64,000 nucleotides of DNA from Cannabis sativa (GCF_029168945.1 NC_083602.1:65616600-65680599), one strand, 5' to 3'. Counted from the first letter of the stretch, positions 36,392 through 47,829 are shown. A program made the numbers and translations. The notes: generated by a model not told the origin, from the sequence alone.

Positions 36392-38284
36392 TGTTGGGTT
36401 TTATGCCCTAAATAAAACTCATTTCAATATAATCGTATTTGTTTATTAATATAGATCGAAATAACATTTAATGTTGCATGGTTCACATGATTTATTTCAT
36501 GATTATATGTACATAATGTATAAATTCATACGAAACCCTTTTCACATACTTGATCCTGTTTATTGTGCCGTCAACACATTGGAAAGTAAACATGACTATG
36601 TGAATAAAGTTTCCTAGATTTATCAGACACAGGGTTTTACTGATATGATAATCTACAACAAGAGTTTACTTGTATTTGGAGAAATACTATGTTCTTTCCA
36701 GAACATTGGTTAAAGTAAAGCTCAGGTTGGATGCGTGGAGTATGCATCGGAAGGGACCGATATTGAACTTTGACTTAGATTTATTAAACTTACCGTAATA
36801 TCTATTCAAGTCAATATCGCCTAGTTGATCCTAGATCAAATGATCTTAATCCTGATATGATTAGGCTCAATCTTGAAAGGCTATTCGTGTTCTTTGATTT
36901 GTTAGTTAAGCCTACTTTTAGGTCAGGGTGATACGTACATTTTGGGAACACGGTAGTGCAATTGAGTGGGAGCGCTATCATAAACATGGAATCTATAGCT
37001 TCTATCTGGCGAGTAGTAAGCAAAGGATGATCTCCTTCGAGCTTGACCAAAAGAACATAAATGGTGGAGTACTCATTTCACATTAGCTGAAATATCATTT
37101 ATACGGGGTCAAGTGTTTTAAGGAATAAATACATTGTAGGGTGTAACGGTAATTTAATCCCTTTACAGTGTAGATCATTCATATAGAGGATCATTGATCA
37201 CATTAGGATTATAACAATGGATAACTAATGATGTGTCTATATGGTGGAACATATAGAGCATTCTATATACTGAGAGTGCAATTCTAAGTTCTATGCGTGG
37301 ATTCAACGAAGAATTAATAAGTTAGTGAATTTTAGTGCTAAATTCTTGATCTACTTATTGGAAGCTCGGTTATATAGACCCATGGTCCCCCCACTAGTTG
37401 AGATAATATTGCTTGTAAGACTCATGTAATTGGTTTTGATTAATCAATTATAATTCTCAAATTAGACTATGTCTATTTGTGAATTTTTCACTAAGTAAGG
37501 GCGAAATTGTAAAGAAAGAGTTTATAGGGGCATATTTGTTAATTATGATACTTTGTATGGTTCAATTAATAAATATGATAAATGACAATATTATTTAATA
37601 ATTATTTATAGTTATTAAATAGTTAGAATTGGCATTTAAATGGTTGAATTAGAAAATTGGCGTTTTTGAGAAAATCAGATGCAGAAAAGATAAAACTGCA
37701 AAATTGCAAAAAGTGAGGCCCAAATCCACTAGTATAGGGCCAGCCACTTTTGTAGGAAATTTAAACTGATTTTTTCATTATTTTAATGCCATATAATTCA
37801 AATCTAACCCTAGTGGAATGCTATAAATAGATAGTGAAGGCTTCAGAAAAATTACACTTTTCTTCTGACTTTTTCTATTCAGAAAAACTGAGCCTTCTCT
37901 CTCCCTATCTTTAGCTGACCACTCTCTCTCTTCTTCCTTGATAATTTCGAAATCCTTAGTGTATGAGTAGTGCCCACACACATCAAGTGATACCTCAATC
38001 ATAGTGAGGAAGATCGTGAAGAAAGATCATCAGCAAAGGAGTTTCAGCATCAAAGATTCAGAGAAAGAGATCCGAGGTTCGTATATTGATAATGCTGCTC
38101 GCTACGTAAAGGAATCAAGGGCTAGATATCTGAACGGAAGGAGTCATTATATTCCGCTGCACCCAATGTAAGGTTTCCTAAACTTTATATGTGTTTAATT
38201 TATCGTTTTAGAAAGTTCATATTTAGGATGTTAATAAACATACTTGTGAGTAGATCTAAGATCCTGGTAAAATAAATTCCAACA
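36392..38284 (+). repeat. Element E 3' LTR
   Basis: The LTR is 1,893 bp with TATAAATA at 37822-37829. It differs from the 5' LTR at 36434 (cgt for cag), 36457 (cg for cag), 36530 (acg for ctg) and in a cluster at 38072-38108, all at CAG/CTG positions of the partner copy. Confidence 0.94.
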
Positions 38285-38849
38285 CTTTGAGGGTTCATGG
38301 AGTAAGTACTTGCCTTTAATTGAATTCTCCTACAACAACAGCTACCAAAGTACAATAGGGATGGCTCCCTATGAGATGTTATACGGTAGAAAATGTCGTT
38401 CTCCTATTCATTGGGACGAGACAGGAGAAAGGAAGTACCTGGGTCCAGAGTTGGTGCAAAAGACCAATGAAGCTATTGATAAGATTAAGGCTCGGATGCT
38501 TGCTTCTCAAAGCAGGCAGAAAAGTTATGCTGATCCGAAGCGCAGAGATGTCACATTTCAGGCAGGGGAACATGTTTTCCTGCGAGTTTCACCCATGAAG
38601 GGTATTCGGCGCTTCGGGAAGAAGGGTAAGTTAAGCCCTAGGTTCATTGGGCCATTTCAGATACTCGAGAAGGTCGGGCAGGTAGCGTATCGGGTAGCCT
38701 TACCACCAGCATTATCAGCTGTTCATGACGTATTTCACATCTCTATGTTAAGGAAATACGTGTCAGACCCGACTCATGTCTTGAGTTATGAAGCCCTTGA
38801 ACTACAACCAGACTTATCCTATGAAGAGCAACTGTTCGCATTCGGATAG
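38285..38849 (+). CDS. pol: Element D integrase C terminus, separated from pol by E
   Basis: The frame resumes at once after E as (F)EGSWSKYLPLIEFSYNN and continues the integrase: 'MAPYEMLYGRKCRSP', the 'GP' region, then the C-terminal domain 'GEHVFLRVSP...KLSPRFIGPFQILEKVG..AYRVALP' and 'VHDVFHISMLRKYV'. It stops at 38847-38849 (FAFG stop). Past the stop, codons in other frames still read a chromodomain-like tail ('KVLRNKTIALVKVL') and, close to the polypurine tract, 'FRGRNPIN', both typical of Tekay. The chromodomain is thus interrupted by stops or a frameshift. The methionine at 38310 is not a start; the true start is 14 kb upstream in the uninterrupted element. Confidence 0.88.
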
Positions 38850-39001
38850 AAAAGAAAAGTTCTTCGCAACAAGACTATTGCACTAGTTAAGGTGCTGCGG
38901 AGGAACAAGTAAGGTGGAAGAAGCCACACAGGAATTTGAGTCAGATATGAGGACTCAACATCCAGAGCTATTCAGGTTAGATTTCGGGGACGAAATCCTA
39001 T
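38850..39001 (+). pseudogene. Element D chromodomain remnant
   Basis: Immediately after the integrase stop, codons reading RKVLRNKTIALVKVLRR can be followed, then a stop at 38909, then in another frame 'ESDMRT..HPE' and 'FRGRNPI'. This is the order of the Tekay C-terminal chromodomain and tail. A chromodomain targets integration to heterochromatin by binding histone marks; this one could not be made as one protein. Confidence 0.6.
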
Positions 39002-39012
39002 TAACGGGGGGA
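39002..39012 (+). promoter_or_regulatory. Polypurine tract of element D
   Basis: taacgggggga just before the 3' LTR, four bases from its start. Confidence 0.8.
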
Positions 39013-39016
39013 TAAT

Positions 39017-41107
39017 TGTAATGACCGCTCTAGTAATGTGGATTAGAAAAGGCAATTAGCACTAATTTTTATTATTTTATTATTATTTGTGAATTAATTT
39101 ATTTGTGGACCCCAATATTTAGAAATAAATGTTAGAGTTATAATTTCTCAATTCCGGAGATTTTATTAAACTCTAGGGGTATTATTTAGCTTATATGTGA
39201 AATATGTTAATTTTGTAATTTTTGCTCGGCGACAACGGAAAATGCGATGGATGGCTAGATAATCACATGAGTAAGTTTAGAACCCTATTTCATAGTGGGG
39301 AATATTTTAGAGGAAATAAATTATCGGGATTGAGCGGGGTTATGGAAATTGACCATTTTACCCCTAGTTTCAAAGAAATACCTTAGTTTAAGTCTAAGGG
39401 CATTTTTGTCATTTGAAAGGGATAAGAGATAGGTGGCTTTTTGGTTGATTGACACCTAGCAAGGATACTTTCAGCCAAGGGTTAGTTAATTCTTTTCCCA
39501 ATTTGGAAAATCAAAGGAAAGAAAAGAAATTAAAAAAAAAAAAACAACATTTCCTCTTGAGCTCTCTCTCTCTCTTTTCGGCTGAGGCAATCAAGGATCA
39601 AACCCAAGTGTTTCCTTCCATTTTTGTGAATCTAAGCTAGGTTTCAAAGTGGTTTTATCTAAGGTAAGCCCTAGAACTCTTGCTTATGTTAATTTTGAGC
39701 TTTTTCTTAATTTGAGCATGTGATTTTGGGAGTAAGTGGCTGTTAGGTTTCAAGGTGTTTAAGGTTCGAATTTTAGGGTTTAGTTGAGTTGATTCTAAGC
39801 CCTAGCTGCTGGTTTTAATGGGTGTAGATGGTTGTTATGTAATTCTAGGTTTAAAGTTCAAAGCTTTACTCATTAATGGCAACTTGAGTTGTAATGGTTT
39901 ATTCTGTGAATTACTGCTTGGAAATCATTGTGTATGCATTGTATAGGTATACTGGAGAGTTTGGTAAAGTTTGGGCTTGATTTGAATTAAGGGGGAAGAT
40001 TTTTGGTTCCCAGCAGATGAACCGGAATTCCGGTTCTGTGTGGTCTGTACCAACCGGTCGACCGGTTGGTGACCCAGAACCGGGATGCCGGTTGGGAACC
40101 GGTTTACCTGTTGGGGGATTTTCCAGAACCCTAGTTTTGGCCAATTTTGAGATATTTAGGGTATTGCCATGAGGTTTATCGATAGGGAAACTTTTAGTTT
40201 CAAGTTTTAAGTCCCGGAAAGTGATTTAGCGAGTCACTCATCTGTATTACCGTTATTGTGATTAGGGCATCCATCTAGCACGTGAATTCCGTTCAGGTCG
40301 GCCAGCACACTTGAATTCGGAAAACAGGTAAGAACTGTGTATAATGTATGATATGATTATCTGAATGTGTGTATATGTGGTTATATATGCATGCTTGAAT
40401 TATGTTAAACACTACCAACACTTGTATGATTAAGTTATAGAGTGTATTGGTACAGTGATTGTTGTTGATTTGAGTACGATACAGTGATACCAACACAAGC
40501 ATAGGAAAATGCTAAGGTGTGTGGTACATCACTCAGTGTTACTCAGTGATCGGGATAAACCCTACCAACACTCGTACAGCGAGGTACGATGTGTATGTGG
40601 TATAGTGGTTGTACCCTGGTATTGAACGTTCATACTCATCTGTTAAGCTCTGTAAATAGGTGTATGGGCGCCTATTTACAGGTCAGAAATTATATGGTAT
40701 GTTATATGCATTTCTTACTGAGTCTGTTGACTCACAGTTTCTGCTTCCATGTGTAGGTAAAGGAAAGGCGAAGGCTGAACAGGAGTGAACCTGAGCTCGG
40801 GTGAGATTGTACATGTCAAGCAGCGCGACCTGGAGTGTTCGGTCTCGGGACATCTGGGTGTTGTATTTTGAAAGTCGCTGTGCGACCTGTAAATCTGTAT
40901 ATTTTGGATTGTATGTTTGAAAAACAAAGTTGTAAAGTTTTAAAAATCGGGATCCCGGCACTTGTAAATATTTTATTAAATTACAAAGTTTAGTATTTAA
41001 TGCAAAAATTTTAATTTGACACGTTTTTCGAGAAATTTCTTTGGTTAGCAAAGATTGCACAATTATTGAAAAAGCACTGTAGCGTGCCTTAGCATTAGGG
41101 CGTTACA
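39017..41107 (+). repeat. Element D 3' LTR
   Basis: The LTR is 2,091 bp. It carries perfect palindromes at 40019-40036 (GAACCGGAATTCCGGTTC) and 40049-40070 (half-site ACCAACCGGTC), each of which has one mismatch in the 5' LTR. Confidence 0.93.
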
Positions 41108-41112
41108 TTCAT
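41108..41112 (+). repeat. Target site duplication of element D, right copy
   Basis: ttcat, identical to 21811-21815. The undisturbed site in element E reads agattcatggatgacc. Confidence 0.95.
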
Positions 41113-42548
41113 GGATGACCTAATCATGATCTTAAGAAAAGCTAGAACTGTTAACCAAGGTTTGCATGTTTGTTAGCTATTCTAAGTGATTAGGGGTGGA
41201 CCATCCCATAGTCATTAGATAAGAAAGTGTTTGTTTCAACAAATACTACTTTTCTAAGAAAATGACTAAGTCTGCAAATAAAGTAGCAAATAGAGGAGAT
41301 TTTTTTTTTTATTCCAAAGGTGTTCAATCATCTTATTCTATACAAGATAATCCCACTGCCTCTGTTGTCTTGACACAACCGAAGAGGACAATACCATTTA
41401 GATTCTTAGACAAAAGTCACGGTACCTTATCGTAGTGGGAGAGTTTCAAGGAGCTCACCATGTTATGACTTGGAAGACACCTGTGATCAAAATCCATTGT
41501 GAGTTTAAACAAATAATGGATTGTCAGAATGAGAAACTAAGAAGTAAACCCAAGAGAACTATGGTTAAAACCATTCACATGGAACAACCAAAATTTTTCT
41601 ATAATAAGGACATGAAAGGAAATTTTCATTAATAAGTCTATTTAATGGACTTAACAAAACTTCCAGTTTCTAGTATTGTAGGTTTGAGTTTATCTAAACC
41701 TATGGCTTATGGTATACCTAGTTAATACTTACTCTAGTGCAAGCAACTTACTTTAGTAAGATGCTGAAGCATTTTATTTTCTAATGGCAATCTATAGAAG
41801 CTTCTCAACTTCTAGACATAGATATCATTTATCTAAGGAAAAGTCTTAACTATTTCAGAAAAGATAAAAGCCATGATAGAATTCCTTAAATCAACACTGA
41901 GAGGTCTCAGATATGCTTTAGTATGCCTTATACCAGACATCTGCTGTTGAGTGGGTGTAATGAGTAGGTATCAGATTAATCCAGGAAAGGAACATTGGAA
42001 GACAATCAAGCAAATCTTAAGATTAAGAAGAGGAACTATATGTTAGTCGAAAAGGGTATATTTAATACTCTTAGACTACACCAAATCAGATTTCTAGACT
42101 TGCCTTGGTACTTGAAGGTTTACTGATGAGATGGTGATTACTTTGGGGGTGGAGTAGTGATTTTGGAGAAGTGTAAAAACCTATCTGAAATCTCTAAGTC
42201 TACTAGAAAGAGACTGAATGTTAAAGTTGCAAGAAAGATACTTATTCAGTCTAAGGAAAGTTCTATACATTTTTGGCACTGTTCCAACATTTCTTAATTA
42301 CTAGTGTTACTTCCTGACTAACAAAAAAGTAGTTGCCAATAGTAAAGAATCCAGTATCCCTAGAAGAGTTGACATATAGAGAGGAATTACACAATATCAA
42401 GGATTTTGTGATTAAGAAAATGTAATGGTAGAGAAAAGGTTGTGTTCATTCAACTTGTCAGATCCTATTACGGAGAGTATACTACATACTACACTTGATT
42501 TGTATATCAAGGTGTTGAGATTATTTGAAATGCACTTTTGTTTTATAT
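41113..42548 (+). pseudogene. Element C pol relics, part 2
   Basis: Continues the decayed pol of C after D. It parallels 34945-36376 of E segment by segment, including ggggtggaccat near 41190, gtatcagattaatccagg near 41968 and the tract gattactttgggggtgga near 42135. No frame longer than about 65 codons is open. Confidence 0.65.
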
Positions 42549-42565
42549 TAGTGCAAGTGGGAGTT

Positions 42566-44382
42566 TGTTGGGTTTTGTGCCCTAAATAAAACCCATTTCA
42601 ATATAATCAGATTTACTAGTTAATAAAGATCATAAATAATATTTTATGTTGCAGGGTTCACATGAGTTATTTCATGATTGTTTAATATATAAATTCTATT
42701 AAGTCAAGAACATATGAATTTGTTAATGATTATAGTGTTGTCAACACAGTGGAATATAATCATGTTTATATGTTCAAAATTTTAATTCCCTCATTTGTCA
42801 ATTCACTGGATTTAGACTGACATGGTAATCAACGATATGTATTCTTACACCTTGGATAAGTGTTATGTCCTTTCCAGGGCATTGGCAAAGTTTACCAGTA
42901 TCGGATGTATGGAGTATACATTGGATGGGACCCATATTGAACTTTGATTAGATATGTTAAATTTACCGTAATATCTATTCAATTCAATATCACCTACTTG
43001 ATCCTAGATCAAATGATCTTAATCCTGGCATGATTAGGTTCGATCTCAAGAGTATTATTCATGTTCTTTGATTTGTTAGTTAAGCCTACTTTCGGGTCAG
43101 GGTGATACGTACATTTTGGAACATGATAGTGCAATTGAGTGGGAGTGCTAATCATAGATATGGAATTTATAGCTTCTATAGGTATTTAGAAGTGAAACGA
43201 TAATTTCCTTTGAGCTTGCTAAATAGAGATAAATGATTGAGATCTCATTTTAGTGATTATATTATTTCACTAAAATATCATTTATAAGGGGCAAGTGTTT
43301 TAAGGATAAAATACATTGAAAAGGGGTAACGGTAATTTTATCCCTATGCAATGTAGATCATCTATAGAGGATCATTGATTATTGGGATTATAACAATGGA
43401 TAATTCATAGCGTATCTATATCGTGGAACATACAGAGCGTTCTATATGACTGAGAGTGCAATTCTAAGTTCCAAGAGTGGATGCAACAAGGAATTAATAA
43501 ATCAGTGGATTAACTTGGTAAATTCTTGATCTACTTATTGGAAGCTCGGTTATATAGGCCTATGGTCCCCATACTAGTTGAGACCATACTGCTTGTAAGA
43601 CTATGTCTAGTTTATGAATTTTCACTAAGCAATGGCAAAATTGTAAGAAAAGAGATTCTAGGTTTTATTTGTTAATTAACAGACTTTATATGTCTAATTA
43701 ATAAATTTATTAAATGAAAATATTATTTAATAATTAATTTTTAGTTATTAAATAATTGGAATTGGTTTTAAGTGGTTAAATTATAAAATTGGCGTTTTTG
43801 AGAATACGGGATAGAAAAATGAGAAAATGGCAAAATTGCAAATTGGGCACAATAACTATCCTATGGCCGGCCACACTTGTAGAATTTTACTATTTATTTT
43901 TCTATTATATTAATGCCAAATAATTCTAACCTAAATCTAGGTTATTACCTATAAATAAGTAGTGATGGCTTCAGGAAAAAGATGATGCATCTCATTCCTT
44001 CAGAGAAATTTCTAAGCCGCCACTTCCGTTCTCTTTTCTTCCTAAAATTTTCGAACCTTGAGTGATAGATTGAGTGCCCACACACATCAAGTGGTATCTC
44101 AATCATAGTGTGGAAGATTGTGAAGAATCCAATCAACAAGAAGGAGAATCAGCATCAAGGAAGGAGAGAAAGAGATCCAAGTTCAGATCTTGATAATGCT
44201 CTGCTACAGAAAGGAATCAAGGGCTAGAGATCTGAATGAAAGGAGTCATTATATTTTGCTGTACCCAATGTAAGGTTTTCTAAACATTATATGTGTTTAT
44301 TTCATTGTTTTAGAATTCATATTAGGATGTTAATGAAACATACTTGTTAGTAAATCTAGGTCCTGGTAAAATAGTTCCAACA
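42566..44382 (+). repeat. Second LTR of element C
   Basis: The LTR is 1,817 bp with a polypurine tract (gtgcaagtgggagtt) before it and TATAAATA at 43950-43957. Unlike a normal 3' LTR it is followed at once by a primer binding site and leader, so it also serves as the 5' LTR of a truncated tandem unit. It lacks about 40 bp near 43600 that are present in the first LTR. Confidence 0.88.
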
Positions 44383-46013
44383 ACTGGTATCAGAGCCATG
44401 GTAATAATTTACTTTCATGTAATATAGATTAAAACGATGTTATGTGTTGATTTGGATGGCTTCATGTGGTTTATGTGTTATTTGATGAATGTATGTGTTG
44501 TACAGAACCTTTTTCCATGATAAATATTTTTTTTTTATTTTTGAAAATATTTTATTTGGATTTCTTGTGAAAAAGTAAGAAATTTTCTTTTTTACGGAAC
44601 TCGATTCCGATAAAATTGAGAAAGTTATGAATTTTTGAAAATTGGGTGCCATGGTTGTGGAGTGGGTGCATCGATGTGCACCAGGCACTCGGACAACATG
44701 GGATCACGCGTGCGTACACTCAAACAAGCCGTGTCTGAACACGGTCACAAGCACACGAGGACCCTGCACGTTTCCTTCCAGAAGGCTGCATCCGCCGAGA
44801 AACCTCGGCTGGGCTCCCTCCTTCCGCGCACGCGTGACCCTATCTGTAGCCTTCGAAGGCTGCACATATAGCCTACTGGCAGCAACAACCCTAAAATTCG
44901 ATTTTTTTGTGGATTTTTCCCAAAAATCCGATTCTTCCAATTTTCAAACCACAAATTTAAAATAAAATATTATTTTTTAATATATTTGAACTTAAATATC
45001 ATATTTTAAATTAATAATATTTATTTTTCAATAGATTATTATTAATCATGATATTTTGAGGTTTAAATTTAAAATTGATTATTATTTTTTTAAATTATCG
45101 TCAGATTTAAAATTTGTCAAATTTCTTTAATATTAATATATTATTTAATTATAAGATCAGATATTTAGATATTTAACATATTTTAAATTAAAAGATAACT
45201 TTATCTTTTTTATTTAAAATATTATATCTAAATTATCTCATATGACAAATTAAATAATTAATAAATTTAAAATTAACTTAGATATTTTTATAGATATTCT
45301 AACCATAATATTTTCAAATTCAAAAATTTGTTATTTTGTTAAATATTTAATTGTTTATAAATTATAAGTTTAAAAATGATATTTTAATATTTTATATCAT
45401 TTTTACTTATTGGAAATTTATGAATTATATTTTAAATATTTAAATAACTTAGATATTTTTGTAGAAATTTGGATTATGCTTAATTTAAGATATTTTGACA
45501 TATAATTAGGATAATTATTATTTATTTATTATTTTATTCTTAAAATAATAATTATTTAACCATATCTATTTTAAAATTAGTTTATTTTACTATTTTAATT
45601 TTATTAAATTATAAGATCTGAAAATGATATTGAAGATATTTTTTTTCAAATCATTGATCTTATTTGATATTTAATTTAATTTGATAAAATAATTCAAATA
45701 AATCTAGATATTTTAAATTAGTTTTTTTTTTTTTTTTCACTTTTTGAATTTTCAATTTTTTTAAGTTTTTGAGGTTGTTTTTAACAACCCTAAAATTTTC
45801 AAAATTTAGTTGGTTAGTTTAAAAATAATAATTTAATTATATTAATATCTTATTTCACAAGTGTTACATGGACAATGTTTGTTTATTTAATTATATTGTT
45901 TATTAAAAACTTCTTTTTAACAAACCTATTAATTATTTGATTAAATTGTTATGATTAACTTGTTGACAGATCCAATGATCTGATTTTAATCATAGTCCAA
46001 TTGTCAATAGATC
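44383..46013 (+). other. Truncated tandem copy of the copia leader
   Basis: It starts with the primer binding site TGGTATCAGAGCC (44385-44397) and parallels 16740-18365, including the CpG-rich cassette (44660-44880). Similarity to C ends at gtcaatagatc (46013), where the RNase H gene of F begins. There is no 3' LTR and no target duplication. The structure LTR-internal-LTR-leader suggests unequal recombination between LTRs followed by a deletion. It also holds a 17-bp T run at about 45722. Confidence 0.8.
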
Positions 46014-46646
46014 AGCAATCAAGGGACAAGCCCTTGTAGATTTCATACTCGAATTTCCAAGCGACGAAGTAGCCATTATCGCGGAAGAGCCAGTTGATCG
46101 TGACGTACCAAACAATGATGGACTTTGTATGTTGATGGGGCATCCAACAGTGAAGGACCAAGGGGTGGTGTAATCCTCATAAGTCCCAATAAATTCAAGG
46201 TACATGTTGCCCGTAGGTTTGAATTTCCCGCATCTAATAATGAAGCTGAGTATGAGGCTCTAATCGGAGGATTAAAACTCGCTCTTGAGATTAAAATCGA
46301 GTACTTACAAGCCTACAACGACTCCCAGATCGTTGTGTGCCAGGTGAATGGGGAATACCTTGCCAGAGGAGGTCATTTTTCCAAATATCTCACCCTCACT
46401 AGTGAGTTACTACAAAAATTTAAAAAGATAGTTATCTCTAGAATACCTCGTGCTCACAATTCTCATGCAGATGCTTTGGCCCGGTTGGCCTCGACAAGAG
46501 AAGCAGAATTACTCGATGTAATTCCTGTAGATGTGTTAACTCATCAAATAATTAGTCGACATGAGGTGATGGAGGTTGATATAGTCAAAGAGGTCACCTG
46601 GATGACCCCAATAATACTTGAAAACAGGAGTCATTCCATAAGATAA
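46014..46646 (+). pseudogene. Element F RNase H region (Tat/Ogre-like Ty3/gypsy)
   Basis: It opens with AIKGQALVDFILEFPSDE, the linker before the second, plant-type RNase H of Tat elements. A one-base shift near 46118 is followed by YVDGASNSEGPRGGVIL (catalytic Asp), NNEAEYEAL (Glu), 'DSQIVVCQVNGEY' (Asp) and 'AHNSHADALARLAS'. This order and these motifs mark the additional archaeal/plant-like RNase H of the Tat lineage. The upstream RT is missing because the copia leader fragment abuts it. A frameshift near 46615 separates it from integrase. Confidence 0.82.
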
Positions 46647-47829
46647 AGTAGAAGCCAGAAAACTACGATACCGAGCTGCTCGATATGTCATTTATGACGA
46701 TCAGCTCTATCATAGAAGTTTTAGTCAGCCACTGCTCAAGTGTATCGACGGGACCGAATGCGGGTATATGCTCCGAGAAGTGCATGGTGGAATCTGCGGC
46801 AACCATGCTGGGGGTAATTCCCTTGCTTTAAAAATAATGCTGCAAGGGTACTACTGGCTGACATTGCGAGCAGATGCATCTAGTTTTGCTAAAAAATGCG
46901 ACAAATGTCAGCGAATAGTTACATATGTAAACAAACTACCCAGCCAGGTAAATTAAATCACAAGTCCCTAGCCTTTCGCGGTCTGGGGCATAGATTTGAT
47001 TGGAGAATTACCAAAAGGGAAATGAGGAGTAAAATACGTCGTAGTCGCTGTCGATTACTTCACGAAATGTGCTGAAGCCAAGCCTCTTGCTACTATCACT
47101 GCTGCTATATTGCGTGAGTTTGTATACAGTGCCATCATCTGCAGGTTCGACATACCTTACAAATTAATCTCTGACAATAGAAAATAATTGTATTGTAAGG
47201 AAATGTGCCACCTATGCGATGAGTTGAGTATTAAGAAAGCATTTTCAGCAGTCGCATATCCACCGAGCAATGTTCAGACAGAGGCAATAAATAAGATCAT
47301 TAAGCATACCATCAAGGGTAAGCTCGAAGAATGCAAATGTGTATGGCTAGAAGAACATCCACAAGTTCTATGGTCGTATAATACAACTCCTCGATCCACG
47401 ACTGGTGAAACCCCCTTCTCGCTCTCTTATGGGTGCAAAGCCATGGTGTCAGTCAAGGTTGGGGCAAGATCTCTACGGAGAGATGTATTTAACCTTAGTT
47501 AAAATACAGAAAATCAATTTCTTCAACTCGATCTTTTAGAAGAAAAGCGTGATCAGGCTCATTTAAAGAATGCGGCCTATCAGCAACGAACTGCTCGCTA
47601 TTTTAATTCCAAGGTCAAAGAGCAAACTTTGTGAGTAGGCGATTTGGTTCTGCGAAAGGTCATGCCAAACACAAGAAACCCAGCACATGGAGTTTTTGGT
47701 GATAATTGGGAAGGACCATACCTTATCGCTGAAAAAATTGGCCACACAACCTATCGACTTTCAGAACTCGATGGTACTGCGATCAGAAGGGCTTGGAATG
47801 GCGAAAGCTTGAAGTATTACTATCAATAG
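46647..47829 (+). pseudogene. Element F integrase (Tat/Ogre-like), several stops
   Basis: The pieces read in order: the finger region 'GGICGNHAGG' and 'KKCDKCQR' (46768-46956); catalytic core with WGIDLIGELP, 'DYFTKCAEAKPLA', LISDN and NVQTEAINK holding the D, D, E residues; 'WSYNTTPRSTTGETPFSLSYG'; and the C-terminal part 'VGDLVLRKVMPNT', 'FGDNWEGPYLIAEKIG..TYRLSELDG' ending YYYQ at 47829. Stops lie at about 46954, 46970, 47023, 47185, 47500 and 47631. All triad residues are present, so the gene died mainly by nonsense changes. Confidence 0.82.

Larger units (their letters stand above)
28089..38284 (+). mobile_element. Element E: young non-autonomous copia retrotransposon inside D
   Basis: Two LTRs of 1,891 and 1,893 bp flank a 6.4-kb internal region without an open gag or pol. 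The LTRs differ only at a handful of places, all at CAG/CTG sites. The element lies in the integrase gene of D; the D frame resumes directly after it. The flanks read gactt|TG...CA|ctttg. Moving both borders one base inward gives a perfect 5-bp duplication acttt. With dead coding sequence and fresh LTRs it must have used proteins from a related copia element. Confidence 0.93.
21816..41107 (+). mobile_element. Element D: Ty3/gypsy chromovirus (Tekay/Del-like)
   Basis: It has two LTRs of about 2.09 kb (tgtaatgacc ... gcgttaca), a tRNA-Met primer binding site, a gag-pol gene with CCHC, protease, RT, RNase H and integrase, a chromodomain-like remnant, a polypurine tract and a perfect 5-bp target duplication. 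Comparing the LTRs by eye I count about 15 substitutions and two short length differences in simple runs, which makes D young. Element E is inserted in its integrase gene. Without E it is about 9.1 kb, normal for Tekay. Confidence 0.95.
14908..44382 (+). mobile_element. Element C: non-coding copia retrotransposon, split by D
   Basis: It has a 5' LTR at 14908, internal sequence at 16740-21815, then the nested element D (21816-41107), resumed internal sequence at 41108-42565 and an LTR at 42566-44382. The uninterrupted homologue in element E (34900-34960) reads straight through the D insertion site, confirming the join. Without D the element is about 10.2 kb. Coding sequence survives only as relics. 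The expected target duplication is missing: gagaa precedes it, but its second LTR is followed by a primer binding site and another leader. Confidence 0.85.
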
